This document shows, one piece after another, positions 18,207-26,842 of a stretch of 40,102 bases of DNA. The DNA is from Gammaproteobacteria bacterium (GTDB taxonomy: Bacteria; Pseudomonadota; Gammaproteobacteria; UBA1113). Numbering within the stretch: the first letter of the stretch is position 1; each line of letters begins with the position of its first letter. Position numbers and translations under genes: made by a program. Location: the NCBI GenBank assembly GCA_021773295.1, contig JAJFKI010000020.1, forward strand, positions 1 through 40,102. The letters are read 5' to 3'. The notes below the pieces were generated by a model that saw only the letters and a list, made by a program, of their open reading frames with translations, was not told where the DNA came from and did not search any database.

Positions 18207-21200
18207 ATGGCGTTATCAAATGAAGAAATATCTACAAATAAAAAGAAACCAGTTGCAGCCAGTTCACTCCCTTTCTCTGTCGTCGAAAAAAAAGAAAATT
18301 ATATTGACACCTATCTTTATACCAATGGATATGCCTTTCGTACTGAACCCAGTGATAATCCTAATGATGGGCCTTTAGATATCGAGCAATTCTTAAAAAC
18401 GAATCAATTATTTAAACGATCGATTCCCAGTGTTATAAAACCCAAAGTGCTAATGCTAAATGATTGGCTCCTCTCCGGATGGAATGAGGCAAAATGTCGA
18501 TTATTTGTTGAGAAAACAGAAACTCTGCTAGAGAAAGGGTTTGAAATCTATTTTATTAATCCTAATCTTGAGCTAGTTAGAATTGATTTAGGGAGACTAA
18601 ACACATTTTTTCTGTATCATTTTAAATTTCGACGTGCTTTTACAGGTATTTCAGAAACCTCTTTAAGCAAAATCATGCAAGAGAGAGGATACACACGCGA
18701 TCAATGGTATCAATTAGATAATCACGCTATTAATTGTTTACTGGCAGATAAGGTGCTGGAAAAAAAGGTCTATCTTAGTGAGATAGCACATAGCAACCGG
18801 GAACTTGAAAACGTCATGGAAAGACTAAAGAAGCAAAAGGTTGTCGAAGTAATCTATGATCAGATAGACGAAAAAACGCTAAATGCCCTGAGCTTTATTA
18901 AAGAAAATGCTTATTCCGTGAAACTAAGTTCTATACCCACCGTACTCCAGAAATCGCTTTGCCATAAATCTTGCGTTGTGAAGTGCGAAGAGCATAGTAA
19001 TATAACTACCGTTATCAACAGTAAAACGATAAACTTTGCTAGCCGCTGGATTGGGAATGAATTGGTTATTCGTGATGTAAACGTTAATTTCATTATCCAA
19101 ACTTATAGGAAGGAATTTGATAATTTACTTTCATGCACTAAACATCTTAACTTTACAAATATAGAGTTAAGCTCTCATGAATTAGAATACATACACAGCA
19201 AAACAAATAATCTAAACACATTAACGATCAACGATTGTATGAGATTTGAAACTGATACCAGGAGCTTTAAGTTACTGGAGCAGCTTGAAGTGCTCTGTAT
19301 CACGAAAAGCTTTGTAACATCTTCTACCATTTTCCGTTTGCTTGAAGCAACTACAAGCAATCTTAGGAAACTGAATCTTGAGAATGTTTGGTTAGACTTT
19401 TATGATTTACTCATCGCTCTAAAAGGTAAAACTGAATTAAAATGTATGACTATAAAAAATTCTAAAGCTTTTAAAATATTTCCAATTTTGGCAGACACTG
19501 AAGAAGCCGTCGCTGACGCTCTCTCGGCCATGTCATTTCCAAAGCTAGAATATCTGTGTTTGCAAGGCTTTGAGATTGAAAAAACTGTTTTTTACGATTT
19601 TTTAGTTGCATCACCGACGTTAAGAATACTGGAAGGAAATAACATTATCTTCAGTGAAGATAAAGTTGACTCTAAAAGCACCTTATTAAATCATAGCAGT
19701 TTGGAAAGTATCAGTTTTTATGATATTCAGCCATTTGAAACTGATATCATCGATCGGTTAATTCATATTTCTCCTGGGCTGAAAGAATTACGAGTACCTG
19801 AATACAAGCATGGCAAACCTCTTACGACATGTTCACCCTATGTTGATGCTAATGTCATGCCAAAAAAAAATGCTTTCATCCATGAGCTACGCGAAATTTT
19901 TGAGCCACTCCCAAACAGCCATAGCTTAACGCCTATTAGCATGATAAGTTCACGCGCTACTAATGTTGATGCTAGTGTCATGCCAAAAAAAAATGCTTCT
20001 ATCTGTAAGCTGCGCACAATCTTTGAGTCACATCCAAAGAGTCATGTGGAACCTCCTGTTCCAATGTTTTATCGTCTCTGTTGCTATACTCAACTCAAGT
20101 TCCATGAATCTATTTGCTCTGAAAAGAACGCATTTATTCTTTCAGCGCCTAATATTAAACATGAAGTCATTGAATTGTCAGCTAGTGACAACTTAAATGA
20201 ATTATTTAATGAAGCTTTTGAAAAAAGCAGTGATGCTGAAGTGTATTGTGGACATTATGCTTTAACTTTATCTGATACCTGGCAAGAGCTTCCTTCTTTA
20301 TCTGCAAACGAAACACTGCTTGCTTATCAAGTTTCTCATAATACTCATGTTAACCTGTCCTATTCAAAGCAAACTGATTTATATTATATTAAGTCTGCCG
20401 ATAAGGCTGATCTTGGTAAGGCAATCATTATAGATTATATTATTAGCGTACCTCATGACCTCACAGAGCCTCCTACTGAAATTGATTTAATCATACGGAA
20501 ATATCGAAAATTTGGTGTAGCTAATCAGCCATTAAAGGTGGCTGAACCTACTGGTCGTAATTATCTTAAAGCCATCAATGAAAGTAGAACTGGCGCATGC
20601 CGACACCGGGCTGTGGCATTCATGAATAATATTCACATCGACCACCCAAATGTATCCGTACGTATTGTCGGAAATGACGGACATGCTTTTGTTGAAACTC
20701 TGCATGACAACACTTGGGTTATACATAATCTGGGGGGGTATCCTGAGAAAAGTGAGCTCCTTAAGCTCGAAAAGAATGTTGACCTGCAGGAGGCAGCTAA
20801 AATCGAAACAAACACTGATTTGAAATCCCAAGCTCAAACAGACAATGTTACTAATTTTTTAGAAATAAAGTATTCCATTGATGATACTAACTTCTTAAAA
20901 TACTATCACCCCAAACGCAGCACTGATTACCACTCTTTTGACGCGTTCATGGCAACATTACAAAAACCGCGACATTTAATAGAAACCCGTACGACAGAAG
21001 CGCTACTAAACTTCAGCCTTGCATTACAAGTATCAGCAAATAATCATCATCGCCCTTATATCTATATCCACAGTCCCAAAGATCTCTGTTGTCCAAATCC
21101 CCACATTCGGCGTGAAGGGGATAGAGGTGTTTTCACTACGGGCCCAGGTGGTCCTTTGTACGAATTTTTAACTCAAGAACATAAAATGCCTCCTCTGATT

Positions 21201-24200
21201 ATCGTCAATTATAATAACTTTAGTGCTAATGACATTGCGCGTTATAATCAACTTATCGATGATGAGGGTCGAAACATTCATGGCATCCCGTTAGCACCTA
21301 ATACACAAATCATTGGATTACGAGTTCCTGACACACCTAGCAGTTACCATGGCTCTGATTTCACCTCCCGATTTGATAGTATTGAGAGCAGTCCATTTTT
21401 TTCAAATGATTTAAATCTTCCTTCTCTTCCATGGAGCCAGACTCATGACCCACAAGGCTCTAGCAGCAAGAACACAGCTATTGCCATTGAGTTGTATCAC
21501 GATCCCTATTGGCGCTCACAATTATTGGGTCATTGGGAAATCCATGGTGATCATTTACAATTTGTGGAAGGTGAATTAATTACAGCATTAAAAAAATCAC
21601 CGCAGGAAATCATTTTGCGTAATGCCCCATGGCATGATCCTGATTTTGTTTATTTTTGGCGACAAGCCGTTAGCTTGGGATACATCACTTCCAACGGTTA
21701 TCCTTGGCCTGTCAATATTTCTATTCGTAATGAATCTGGTTATTTGTGGGAGAGTTTAGCGCATACAATTAAGTTGTATCAAGATGTTGAAGCCTTAACT
21801 GTGCCAAACAATGTTTTTGTTCTAAATCCAAGTACCTTTCAACAACTTTTTAGTCGGTATGAGTATGATGAGCAACATCATTATTTAATAGTAAAAGCTG
21901 GTTATTTAGTTAATGATAATCCTTATTTCTTCTACGTTACCCGTGAGCTCAACGAGCATCAATGGGCAAGAATTTTATCTTCACATGGTGCTGCTAATGT
22001 CACCGTCATGCTCGCACCAGGGATCAAATTACCTCTTACTTTATTAAAAGCTATCTCAAATGACTCGAAGCATGTTGTTAATGCTGCTGTCTCAAATCAT
22101 ACCTCGGCTTTCTTTTTTCTTAAAACCAATGATTCTGATGCTTTGGTTTATCAGTTGCTGAAGCGATTAGCTAGTAAATATATTGAATCCCCTCTCGTTA
22201 TAAATATAGATGAACTAAATTCCTCTAATCTTTTCACAAAATTAGTACCAAGAATCAAAAAAGATCAGGCTCACTTTCAATTTGATAAAGAAATAAAAGT
22301 CGTTGAACGTGCTTTACAAAAGAATAAAGTAGTTATCCTCGTAGGCAAACCTTCTGTTACGTTAAAAGATACTTTAATCCAATATTGGATGCAACGCCAA
22401 CGCAACCCTGAACCAAAAGGGACGCTATGGTGTATTAGCGATGAAACATTTCATGGGTTTCCAATGAAAAAGACGACTTACGCTTTTGAGCACAGGCTGA
22501 AAATACTCTCAGACAAACACCCTAATTGGCCAATAACTATTATTAAACAGATTGAAAAAGAAGCTTCTCCTTTAGATGGTTTAGTGCACCTCGAAACTCG
22601 GGGTAATTATCTTGTTCAACAACAGTCATTGCTCAGTGCAACGGTCTCTAGTAGTGCACAACCGAATCAAAACTGTCCTACTAAAATAAAACATAGCAAT
22701 ACATTATGGGAAGGCTTACAAGCTATTTCTTCCATTCAACAACACGACGAAGTTTTGATTCAATCACTCCAGAATGCTGAATTAGACGCTATCCATTTCT
22801 TGGAAAACCGTCATAAAAAACTGAACGAAGCCCTTGAAAGATCACCAATCGTATTTATTTGTGGTATCACTGGTGTAGGAAAAACTTTCTTTGTTCATGA
22901 GTATGCTAGGCAAAACGATATTCAATTATATGAAAGTGAAAAAAGGATTACACACTGGGCACACCATCAAGGGAATCAACGCGCCATATTATTTATTGAC
23001 AGAGCCAACATTGGTACACGACAGTGGAGTGAATTTGAAGGCTTATTTCAGAACCCGAGACATATTATTACTGATGGCGAGTACTATTCTTTAACGCATC
23101 AACATCAAGTTATTTTTGCAGGTAATCCCACTAATGATAATCGACAAATTGCTTCATTATTTGAGCGTCATGGCAATACTGTGATCTTTGAACAGCTGCC
23201 GATAACTTTTTTATACCAGCATATCTTAAGACCGATTTTCAGAGATAGTCGTTTAGCATCGAAAACTGCTGCAATATGCATTGAATTTCTCAAAGTCTAT
23301 CATTTTCTTTCAAACTACTCTGTTGACCGTGTTTTAATTACCGCACGTCAATTACAAATGATGGCTTTATTAACGTGCAGTTATGAGAAACAAAATCTTT
23401 TTGAAGATATTATCAATGTTGCTCGATACTATTCGTATATGCTAGCAACAGTACCAGAATCATTACAAGCTGTCTTTGATCAACATTTTAGATCGAGCCT
23501 TTCTCCCATTAAGCCAATACGAGACATTCCAAAAGCGTATCCCAGTGAAGGTAAAAATATTTCTTATATCATTACGGATTCAAGACATCTTGTCATTAGA
23601 GCTATTGATGATTTTCTTTCCCTGAGGTCCAATCGTAATCATCATACTAATGTTAAAGGAGGTGTCCAATATTGTCCTGGATTAGGCGGACTAATCATTG
23701 AGGGAGAACCTGGTATTGGTAAAAGTCAACTAGCATTGCGACACTTAGCTTCTCACGGTTATGTGAAAATAGATATTGCTGATAAAATATCTGCGGAGCA
23801 GCTTGAGAAAGGTCATTATTATTATCATTTGCCTATGAGTCTCCCTATCGCACAAAAGGAAACTCTGTTACGTAAAGCCTTTAATGAAGGTGCTCTAGTT
23901 TTCGTTGATGAAATTAACACAGGACCTTCCTTAGAGTGGTTACTTAATACCTTATTAACGGGTAAAACCCCAGAAGGTGGGCTACCTGCACGTCCAGGTT
24001 TTATGATCCTTGCCACTCAAAACGCGATTTCCATGAGTGGACGCCAGAAATTCAGCCAAGTCGTGGAAAATCGCACGATGAAAATTGTATTACCAGACTA
24101 TTCTCTGAAAGAAGCTACGATGATTTTAAAAAAGCAAGGATTGCCCGAGGATTTGGCACAAAAACTCTTTACAAGTTACAGCACTGTAAGAAGAACAGCA

Positions 24201-24491
24201 GTACTTGCCAATGCCAGTCACATTCCTTGTTTTCGTGAATTACTCAAAGCTGCGAAGAAAATAATACAAGAATATGAGTTCAGCATTAACCCTCCCATAG
24301 CGTCATCAAGCATGACGTCAATTCCTGAAGAGCCACATCATGGTGAAGAAAATTTAAATTCACTTATTGATGAACTAAACGAATTTTCATTTTTCAAAAG
24401 AGAGCCGGTAAACGACCGATTCATGCCTGAAGGAAATAAACGTGCCTTAAGTACACCAGTCTCCATACCTCCCGGCAAGAAAAAACGGTAG
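18207..24491 (+). CDS. Giant LRR-transglutaminase-AAA+ protein, candidate effector or defence protein
   Basis: This 2094-residue protein was not recognised as a whole. Residues about 310-540 contain irregular leucine-rich repeats (for example NLRKLNLENVWL and KLEYLCLQGFEI). Two 41-residue repeats follow at about 546-627. Residues about 770-850 look like a transglutaminase/papain-like fold: GACRHRAVAF with Cys 798, GHAFVE with His 826, then HNLGG. Two AAA+ modules follow. The first has Walker A GITGVGKT (1553-1560) and a Walker B of LFIDRAN, with Arg replacing the catalytic Glu. The second, midasin/MoxR-like, has GEPGIGKS (1833-1840) and an intact LVFVDEIN (1901-1902). Degenerate AAA-like stretches are suspected near 990-1040 and 1373-1388. 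No signal peptide or membrane segment is visible. An in-frame TAA directly upstream fixes the start at or after 18207. Possible roles are a secreted host-directed effector or an anti-phage protein; neither is shown. Confidence 0.85.
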   Translation: MALSNEEISTNKKKPVAASSLPFSVVEKKENYIDTYLYTNGYAFRTEPSDNPNDGPLDIEQFLKTNQLFKRSIPSVIKPKVLMLNDWLLSGWNEAKCRLFVEKTETLLEKGFEIYFINPNLELVRIDLGRLNTFFLYHFKFRRAFTGISETSLSKIMQERGYTRDQWYQLDNHAINCLLADKVLEKKVYLSEIAHSNRELENVMERLKKQKVVEVIYDQIDEKTLNALSFIKENAYSVKLSSIPTVLQKSLCHKSCVVKCEEHSNITTVINSKTINFASRWIGNELVIRDVNVNFIIQTYRKEFDNLLSCTKHLNFTNIELSSHELEYIHSKTNNLNTLTINDCMRFETDTRSFKLLEQLEVLCITKSFVTSSTIFRLLEATTSNLRKLNLENVWLDFYDLLIALKGKTELKCMTIKNSKAFKIFPILADTEEAVADALSAMSFPKLEYLCLQGFEIEKTVFYDFLVASPTLRILEGNNIIFSEDKVDSKSTLLNHSSLESISFYDIQPFETDIIDRLIHISPGLKELRVPEYKHGKPLTTCSPYVDANVMPKKNAFIHELREIFEPLPNSHSLTPISMISSRATNVDASVMPKKNASICKLRTIFESHPKSHVEPPVPMFYRLCCYTQLKFHESICSEKNAFILSAPNIKHEVIELSASDNLNELFNEAFEKSSDAEVYCGHYALTLSDTWQELPSLSANETLLAYQVSHNTHVNLSYSKQTDLYYIKSADKADLGKAIIIDYIISVPHDLTEPPTEIDLIIRKYRKFGVANQPLKVAEPTGRNYLKAINESRTGACRHRAVAFMNNIHIDHPNVSVRIVGNDGHAFVETLHDNTWVIHNLGGYPEKSELLKLEKNVDLQEAAKIETNTDLKSQAQTDNVTNFLEIKYSIDDTNFLKYYHPKRSTDYHSFDAFMATLQKPRHLIETRTTEALLNFSLALQVSANNHHRPYIYIHSPKDLCCPNPHIRREGDRGVFTTGPGGPLYEFLTQEHKMPPLIIVNYNNFSANDIARYNQLIDDEGRNIHGIPLAPNTQIIGLRVPDTPSSYHGSDFTSRFDSIESSPFFSNDLNLPSLPWSQTHDPQGSSSKNTAIAIELYHDPYWRSQLLGHWEIHGDHLQFVEGELITALKKSPQEIILRNAPWHDPDFVYFWRQAVSLGYITSNGYPWPVNISIRNESGYLWESLAHTIKLYQDVEALTVPNNVFVLNPSTFQQLFSRYEYDEQHHYLIVKAGYLVNDNPYFFYVTRELNEHQWARILSSHGAANVTVMLAPGIKLPLTLLKAISNDSKHVVNAAVSNHTSAFFFLKTNDSDALVYQLLKRLASKYIESPLVINIDELNSSNLFTKLVPRIKKDQAHFQFDKEIKVVERALQKNKVVILVGKPSVTLKDTLIQYWMQRQRNPEPKGTLWCISDETFHGFPMKKTTYAFEHRLKILSDKHPNWPITIIKQIEKEASPLDGLVHLETRGNYLVQQQSLLSATVSSSAQPNQNCPTKIKHSNTLWEGLQAISSIQQHDEVLIQSLQNAELDAIHFLENRHKKLNEALERSPIVFICGITGVGKTFFVHEYARQNDIQLYESEKRITHWAHHQGNQRAILFIDRANIGTRQWSEFEGLFQNPRHIITDGEYYSLTHQHQVIFAGNPTNDNRQIASLFERHGNTVIFEQLPITFLYQHILRPIFRDSRLASKTAAICIEFLKVYHFLSNYSVDRVLITARQLQMMALLTCSYEKQNLFEDIINVARYYSYMLATVPESLQAVFDQHFRSSLSPIKPIRDIPKAYPSEGKNISYIITDSRHLVIRAIDDFLSLRSNRNHHTNVKGGVQYCPGLGGLIIEGEPGIGKSQLALRHLASHGYVKIDIADKISAEQLEKGHYYYHLPMSLPIAQKETLLRKAFNEGALVFVDEINTGPSLEWLLNTLLTGKTPEGGLPARPGFMILATQNAISMSGRQKFSQVVENRTMKIVLPDYSLKEATMILKKQGLPEDLAQKLFTSYSTVRRTAVLANASHIPCFRELLKAAKKIIQEYEFSINPPIASSSMTSIPEEPHHGEENLNSLIDELNEFSFFKREPVNDRFMPEGNKRALSTPVSIPPGKKKR
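19841..20086 (+). repeat. Two tandem 123-bp coding repeats in the giant gene
   Basis: The block beginning TGTTGATGCTAATGTCATGC at 19841 recurs at 19964 with a 123-bp (41-codon) period. Encoded units start VDANVMPKKNAF and VDASVMPKKNAS, each followed by a LR-IFE helix. A weak third echo (SEKNAF) appears near residue 640. The unit lies between the LRR block and the transglutaminase-like domain. Confidence 0.75.
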
Positions 24492-24602
24492 AGGGGTTTC
24501 AGAAAGACAAGGTGGTACTCAGAGTGATATAGCAAACAGCAAGCCTATTGCAACACAGGTTAAAGTATCGTCAGACCAGCAAAAATTTGCAGTGCTTAAG
24601 AG

Positions 24603-24893
24603 TTACGATTCTGCTTTTGCTATCTTAACGCTTTCTTCTATTTTTTTCAGCATCAATTCACGTTCAGCACTAAGCTCATTTTTAGCTTGTAAATCTTTTG
24701 CTTCTTGATATTTAGTCGTCATTGGTGCAGTAACGAAGATGCGAAGAGCAACAGCAGCACCTAAGGTTACACCCCATAGTAGTACGGGAGATTGTAATAC
24801 AATTTCAACGATACTCGCTATAAATAGCACGAGATAAATAATTTGAAAAAGTTTGATGCGGGCTTTTAATTTTGGAAGATTTATTTCACTCAT
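24603..24893 (-). CDS. Small membrane protein, unknown function
   Basis: A 96-residue protein. Two hydrophobic segments (about residues 15-33 and 36-54) are followed by a charged, helical C-terminus (KDLQAKNELSAERELMLKKIEESVKIAKAES) that could form a coiled coil. The N-terminus is basic, so the short loop would face the periplasm and both ends the cytoplasm. AAGGT precedes the ATG at good spacing. No family is recognised. It is transcribed toward the giant gene and separated from it by about 110 bp. Confidence 0.6.
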   Translation of the reverse strand: MSEINLPKLKARIKLFQIIYLVLFIASIVEIVLQSPVLLWGVTLGAAVALRIFVTAPMTTKYQEAKDLQAKNELSAERELMLKKIEESVKIAKAES

Positions 24894-25085
24894 ATACTTT
24901 ACCTTATTAATTCAAATGATTAAAAATATCGTGGCATTTCGTCATGCCCTTATTTATTTTGCTTAGCTTATAGTGCTGTCACAGCAATTTGAGCTGACTC
25001 TTACCTGACTCTGTTATCTTAATAAGCTTGGGCAGTTCGCAAACTGCCCAATATAAACAAGATGTTTGTTTAAGTTAGTAAACCA
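24894..25085. other. Non-coding spacer in island
   Basis: No gene is recognised here. The stretch holds the upstream region of the small membrane protein gene and the hairpin at 25028-25051. Confidence 0.5.
25028..25051 (-). terminator. Hairpin downstream of decayed genes
   Basis: A perfect 10-bp stem (TTGGGCAGTT with its complement) encloses a CGCA loop, 35 bp past the stop of the fragment at 25086. No strong U-tract lies on either side, so terminator function is likely but not certain. Confidence 0.4.
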
Positions 25086-25298
25086 TTACTTTGTAACAGT
25101 ACAAGTCGTTGTAAAATCACCCGCACCGTTCCATGTGTTAGGAGAGCATGAAATGTGACCCAATCCTCCTGAGCCAAAGCCGAATGTAGTAATACCTTGA
25201 CTATCAGTTTTCCAATTTAGCGCCACATTAACTTCCATCATGCCATTTTGAATCATCCAAATACCATAAAAATCAGATCCTGTTTTCTGAACTACCAG
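25086..25298 (-). pseudogene. C-terminal fragment of an unrecognised protein
   Basis: An open minus-strand frame without a start codon of its own reads QKTGSDFYGIWMIQNGMM, then FGFGSGGLGHISCSPNTW, ending CTVTK and a stop. The Gly/Thr/Asn-rich composition and two cysteines suggest a secreted beta-rich domain, but no family is recognised. It is fused out of frame to the HicB remnant upstream, so it is probably the tail of a gene left by a deletion. Confidence 0.4.
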
Positions 25299-25387
25299 GG
25301 TAAATCTGGAAATTCAATGAGAAATCCACCACCATCATCTTTGCTTAGATGGCGAATGGTAAAGGGATAGTTTTCAATTAAGTCCAT
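25292..25387 (-). pseudogene. HicB antitoxin N-terminal remnant
   Basis: The 31 codons from ATG 25387 read MDLIENYPFTIRHLS, then KDDGGGFLIEFPDLP, a close match to the N-terminus of HicB antitoxins, and then stop at TAG where the family continues PGC. GAGG lies upstream of the ATG. No HicA gene is adjacent. The break point coincides with the start of the unrelated fragment downstream, suggesting an illegitimate deletion. Confidence 0.75.
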
Positions 25388-25483
25388 GGTTCTTCGCCTC
25401 TAATAATTCAATTAACGTTACGAATCGTTTAAAATGTATATTAGCTTAATGGGTCTATTATGTTATTCTCTTCCCTACAATTA

Positions 25484-25816
25484 CTAATAATGGCGAGCTA
25501 CCGCCTTAGTAATAGCCTCTCGAACCCATGCATTCAAACTTTTATGGGCCAAGCTGGCTTCAATAGCTACCTGGCGGTGTAGTTCTGGATCAAGTCTTAA
25601 GTTGAATTTGCCTGAGTAGGGCTTTTCTGGCTCTTCACCTCTGGAACTGCAAAACTCAAGATAATCATCTATAGAATCATGAAACGCTTCTTCTAGTTCA
25701 TCTACTGAGGTTCCTTGAAAGGTAATGACATCGCGAGTGTTAATCACCTCGCCAGAAAATATTTTCGATTCATCATCGTAATTGACGTGACCAATATAGC
25801 CTTTGTAATTCATCAT
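25484..25816 (-). CDS. HicB-family antitoxin-like protein (COG4226 type), no adjacent HicA
   Basis: A 110-residue protein with the HicB partial-RNase-H-like domain (YKGYIGHVNYDDESKIFSG, then ITFQGTSVDELEEAFHDS) and a C-terminal DNA-binding region (LRLDPELHRQVAIEA, then SLNAWVREAI) of ribbon-helix-helix type. Such proteins usually neutralise HicA, a small double-stranded-RNA-binding mRNA interferase. No HicA-sized gene lies next to it: only 40 bp separate it from the RHH gene upstream. It is therefore either an orphan antitoxin or a regulator. It may be cotranscribed with the PIN-RHH pair. Confidence 0.85.
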   Translation of the reverse strand: MMNYKGYIGHVNYDDESKIFSGEVINTRDVITFQGTSVDELEEAFHDSIDDYLEFCSSRGEEPEKPYSGKFNLRLDPELHRQVAIEASLAHKSLNAWVREAITKAVARHY

Positions 25817-25856
25817 GGCTTTATACCTGCTTCATGTCTTTTGTGAGTAACAATAT

Positions 25857-26093
25857 TTACAATTTATCTTGATCATCAGGCTCGACATTAGGTGCGCTTT
25901 TTAAAGTATCAAGATATTTCTTTCGGTCTCCTTGTTTTGCGCGTTTTGTCAAATAGCCTTCAGTTTCTAAAGCTGATATTTTTTCAGCGATAGCTAGAGT
26001 AATGAGCTGGTTAATAGAGATATGCTCTTTATGAGCAAGCATTTTAGCTGCTTTATGTAGTGATTCAGGTAACCGTACGCTTAAGGTGCTCAT
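25857..26093 (-). CDS. Ribbon-helix-helix antitoxin partner of a PIN toxin
   Basis: This 78-residue protein begins STLSVRLPESLHKAAKMLA, the beta-strand and first helix of a CopG/HicB-type ribbon-helix-helix domain. The second helix is ISINQLITLAIAEKISALE. The charged C-terminal tail (AKQGDRKKYLDTLKSA) likely wraps the toxin. Its ATG overlaps the toxin stop by 4 bp (ATGA), the usual coupling of toxin-antitoxin genes, with the toxin first here. It probably represses its own promoter as a complex. Confidence 0.85.
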   Translation of the reverse strand: MSTLSVRLPESLHKAAKMLAHKEHISINQLITLAIAEKISALETEGYLTKRAKQGDRKKYLDTLKSAPNVEPDDQDKL

Positions 26094-26506
26094 GATAAAA
26101 CTCCTAATATTATTAGAAACTCTTTTGGTGTAAGAATCTCAATGTTAAATTTCTCAATGCCAGCAAAGTCTTTTTTATTATAAGTGATGATATACCTAGA
26201 ATTTGAGCCGAACGCTAACTCAAGTAACATATCATCGCCAGGATCTTTCAGGTGAGGTCTCCAAAGATAGTTGATCTTCACCTGTTCACTGATAGCACAA
26301 AAATAGTCTAAGAAGTCATTAATCTTTTGTTTCGACATTTTTGGAAAGTGACGAAGCATGACATCTTCGTACTCAAGAATTAGAGTAACGGATATGCATG
26401 TTAGGAATTTATTTGTTCCAATATATGTCATTAGCTTGTTAGATGCTCCTCGGGAAGATCTAAAAGCTGAGATAATGACATTTGTATCAATAACTATCTT
26501 TTTCAT
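26090..26506 (-). CDS. PIN-domain ribonuclease toxin (COG1569-like)
   Basis: A 138-residue PIN nuclease candidate. The acidic metal-binding set is visible: Asp in VIDTNVIISAF (residue 7), Glu in LEYEDV, Asp in DPGDDMLLELA and Asp in TYNKKDF. This arrangement fits the 'putative toxin-antitoxin system toxin component, PIN family'. Such toxins cleave RNA in a Mg-dependent way. The gene is immediately followed by its RHH antitoxin with a 4-bp overlap. The module may stabilise the island after integration. Confidence 0.88.
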   Translation of the reverse strand: MKKIVIDTNVIISAFRSSRGASNKLMTYIGTNKFLTCISVTLILEYEDVMLRHFPKMSKQKINDFLDYFCAISEQVKINYLWRPHLKDPGDDMLLELAFGSNSRYIITYNKKDFAGIEKFNIEILTPKEFLIILGVLS

Positions 26507-26612
26507 AGTGGTAGTATATGTGATACCAAGGGATGTGTCAAAATTTCTGCCAAAAAATTAGCAAAATATTATGAATATTTTTTGAATTATCAATGCTAGG
26601 GTGAGATACGCT

Positions 26613-26630
26613 TGTGTCAGATTTGTGTCA
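26613..26630 (+). repeat. Arm-type direct repeat, left copy
   Basis: TGTGTCAGATTTGTGTCA contains two TGTGTCA units with an 11-bp period. An identical 18-mer lies at 26843-26860. Paired short repeats one helical turn apart beside an att core resemble integrase/excisionase arm sites. Confidence 0.6.
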
Positions 26631-26727
26631 TAAGGGCAGCTAAAACCACTCAAATTGACACAATATTACACGAACGCGCACCTAAAAAGTTATTTAAAAA
26701 CAATAAGTTAGTATTTTAAGCAGCTTT

Positions 26728-26772
26728 CTACGAACCGAGCGGTCGGGAGTTCGAATCTCTCCGGGCGCGCCA
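26728..26772 (+). repeat. Distal att copy: 45-bp tRNA-Arg 3' fragment
   Basis: Identical over 45 bases to 17918-17962 and in the same orientation. It covers the anticodon loop, T-arm and acceptor 3' strand with CCA, but not the 5' half, so it is not a functional tRNA. It defines the right end of the 8.8-kb island and could be a target for further insertions. Confidence 0.9.
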
Positions 26773-26842
26773 CAAAATACCAGTACAATCAATGAGTTAC
26801 AGCTACAACAACCACGTTTCGCTCTGTGTTGATTTTTTGCTC

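Noticed and set aside
26728..26772. A second tRNA-Arg gene
   Set aside because: Only the 3' half is present; the acceptor 5' strand and D-arm are missing.
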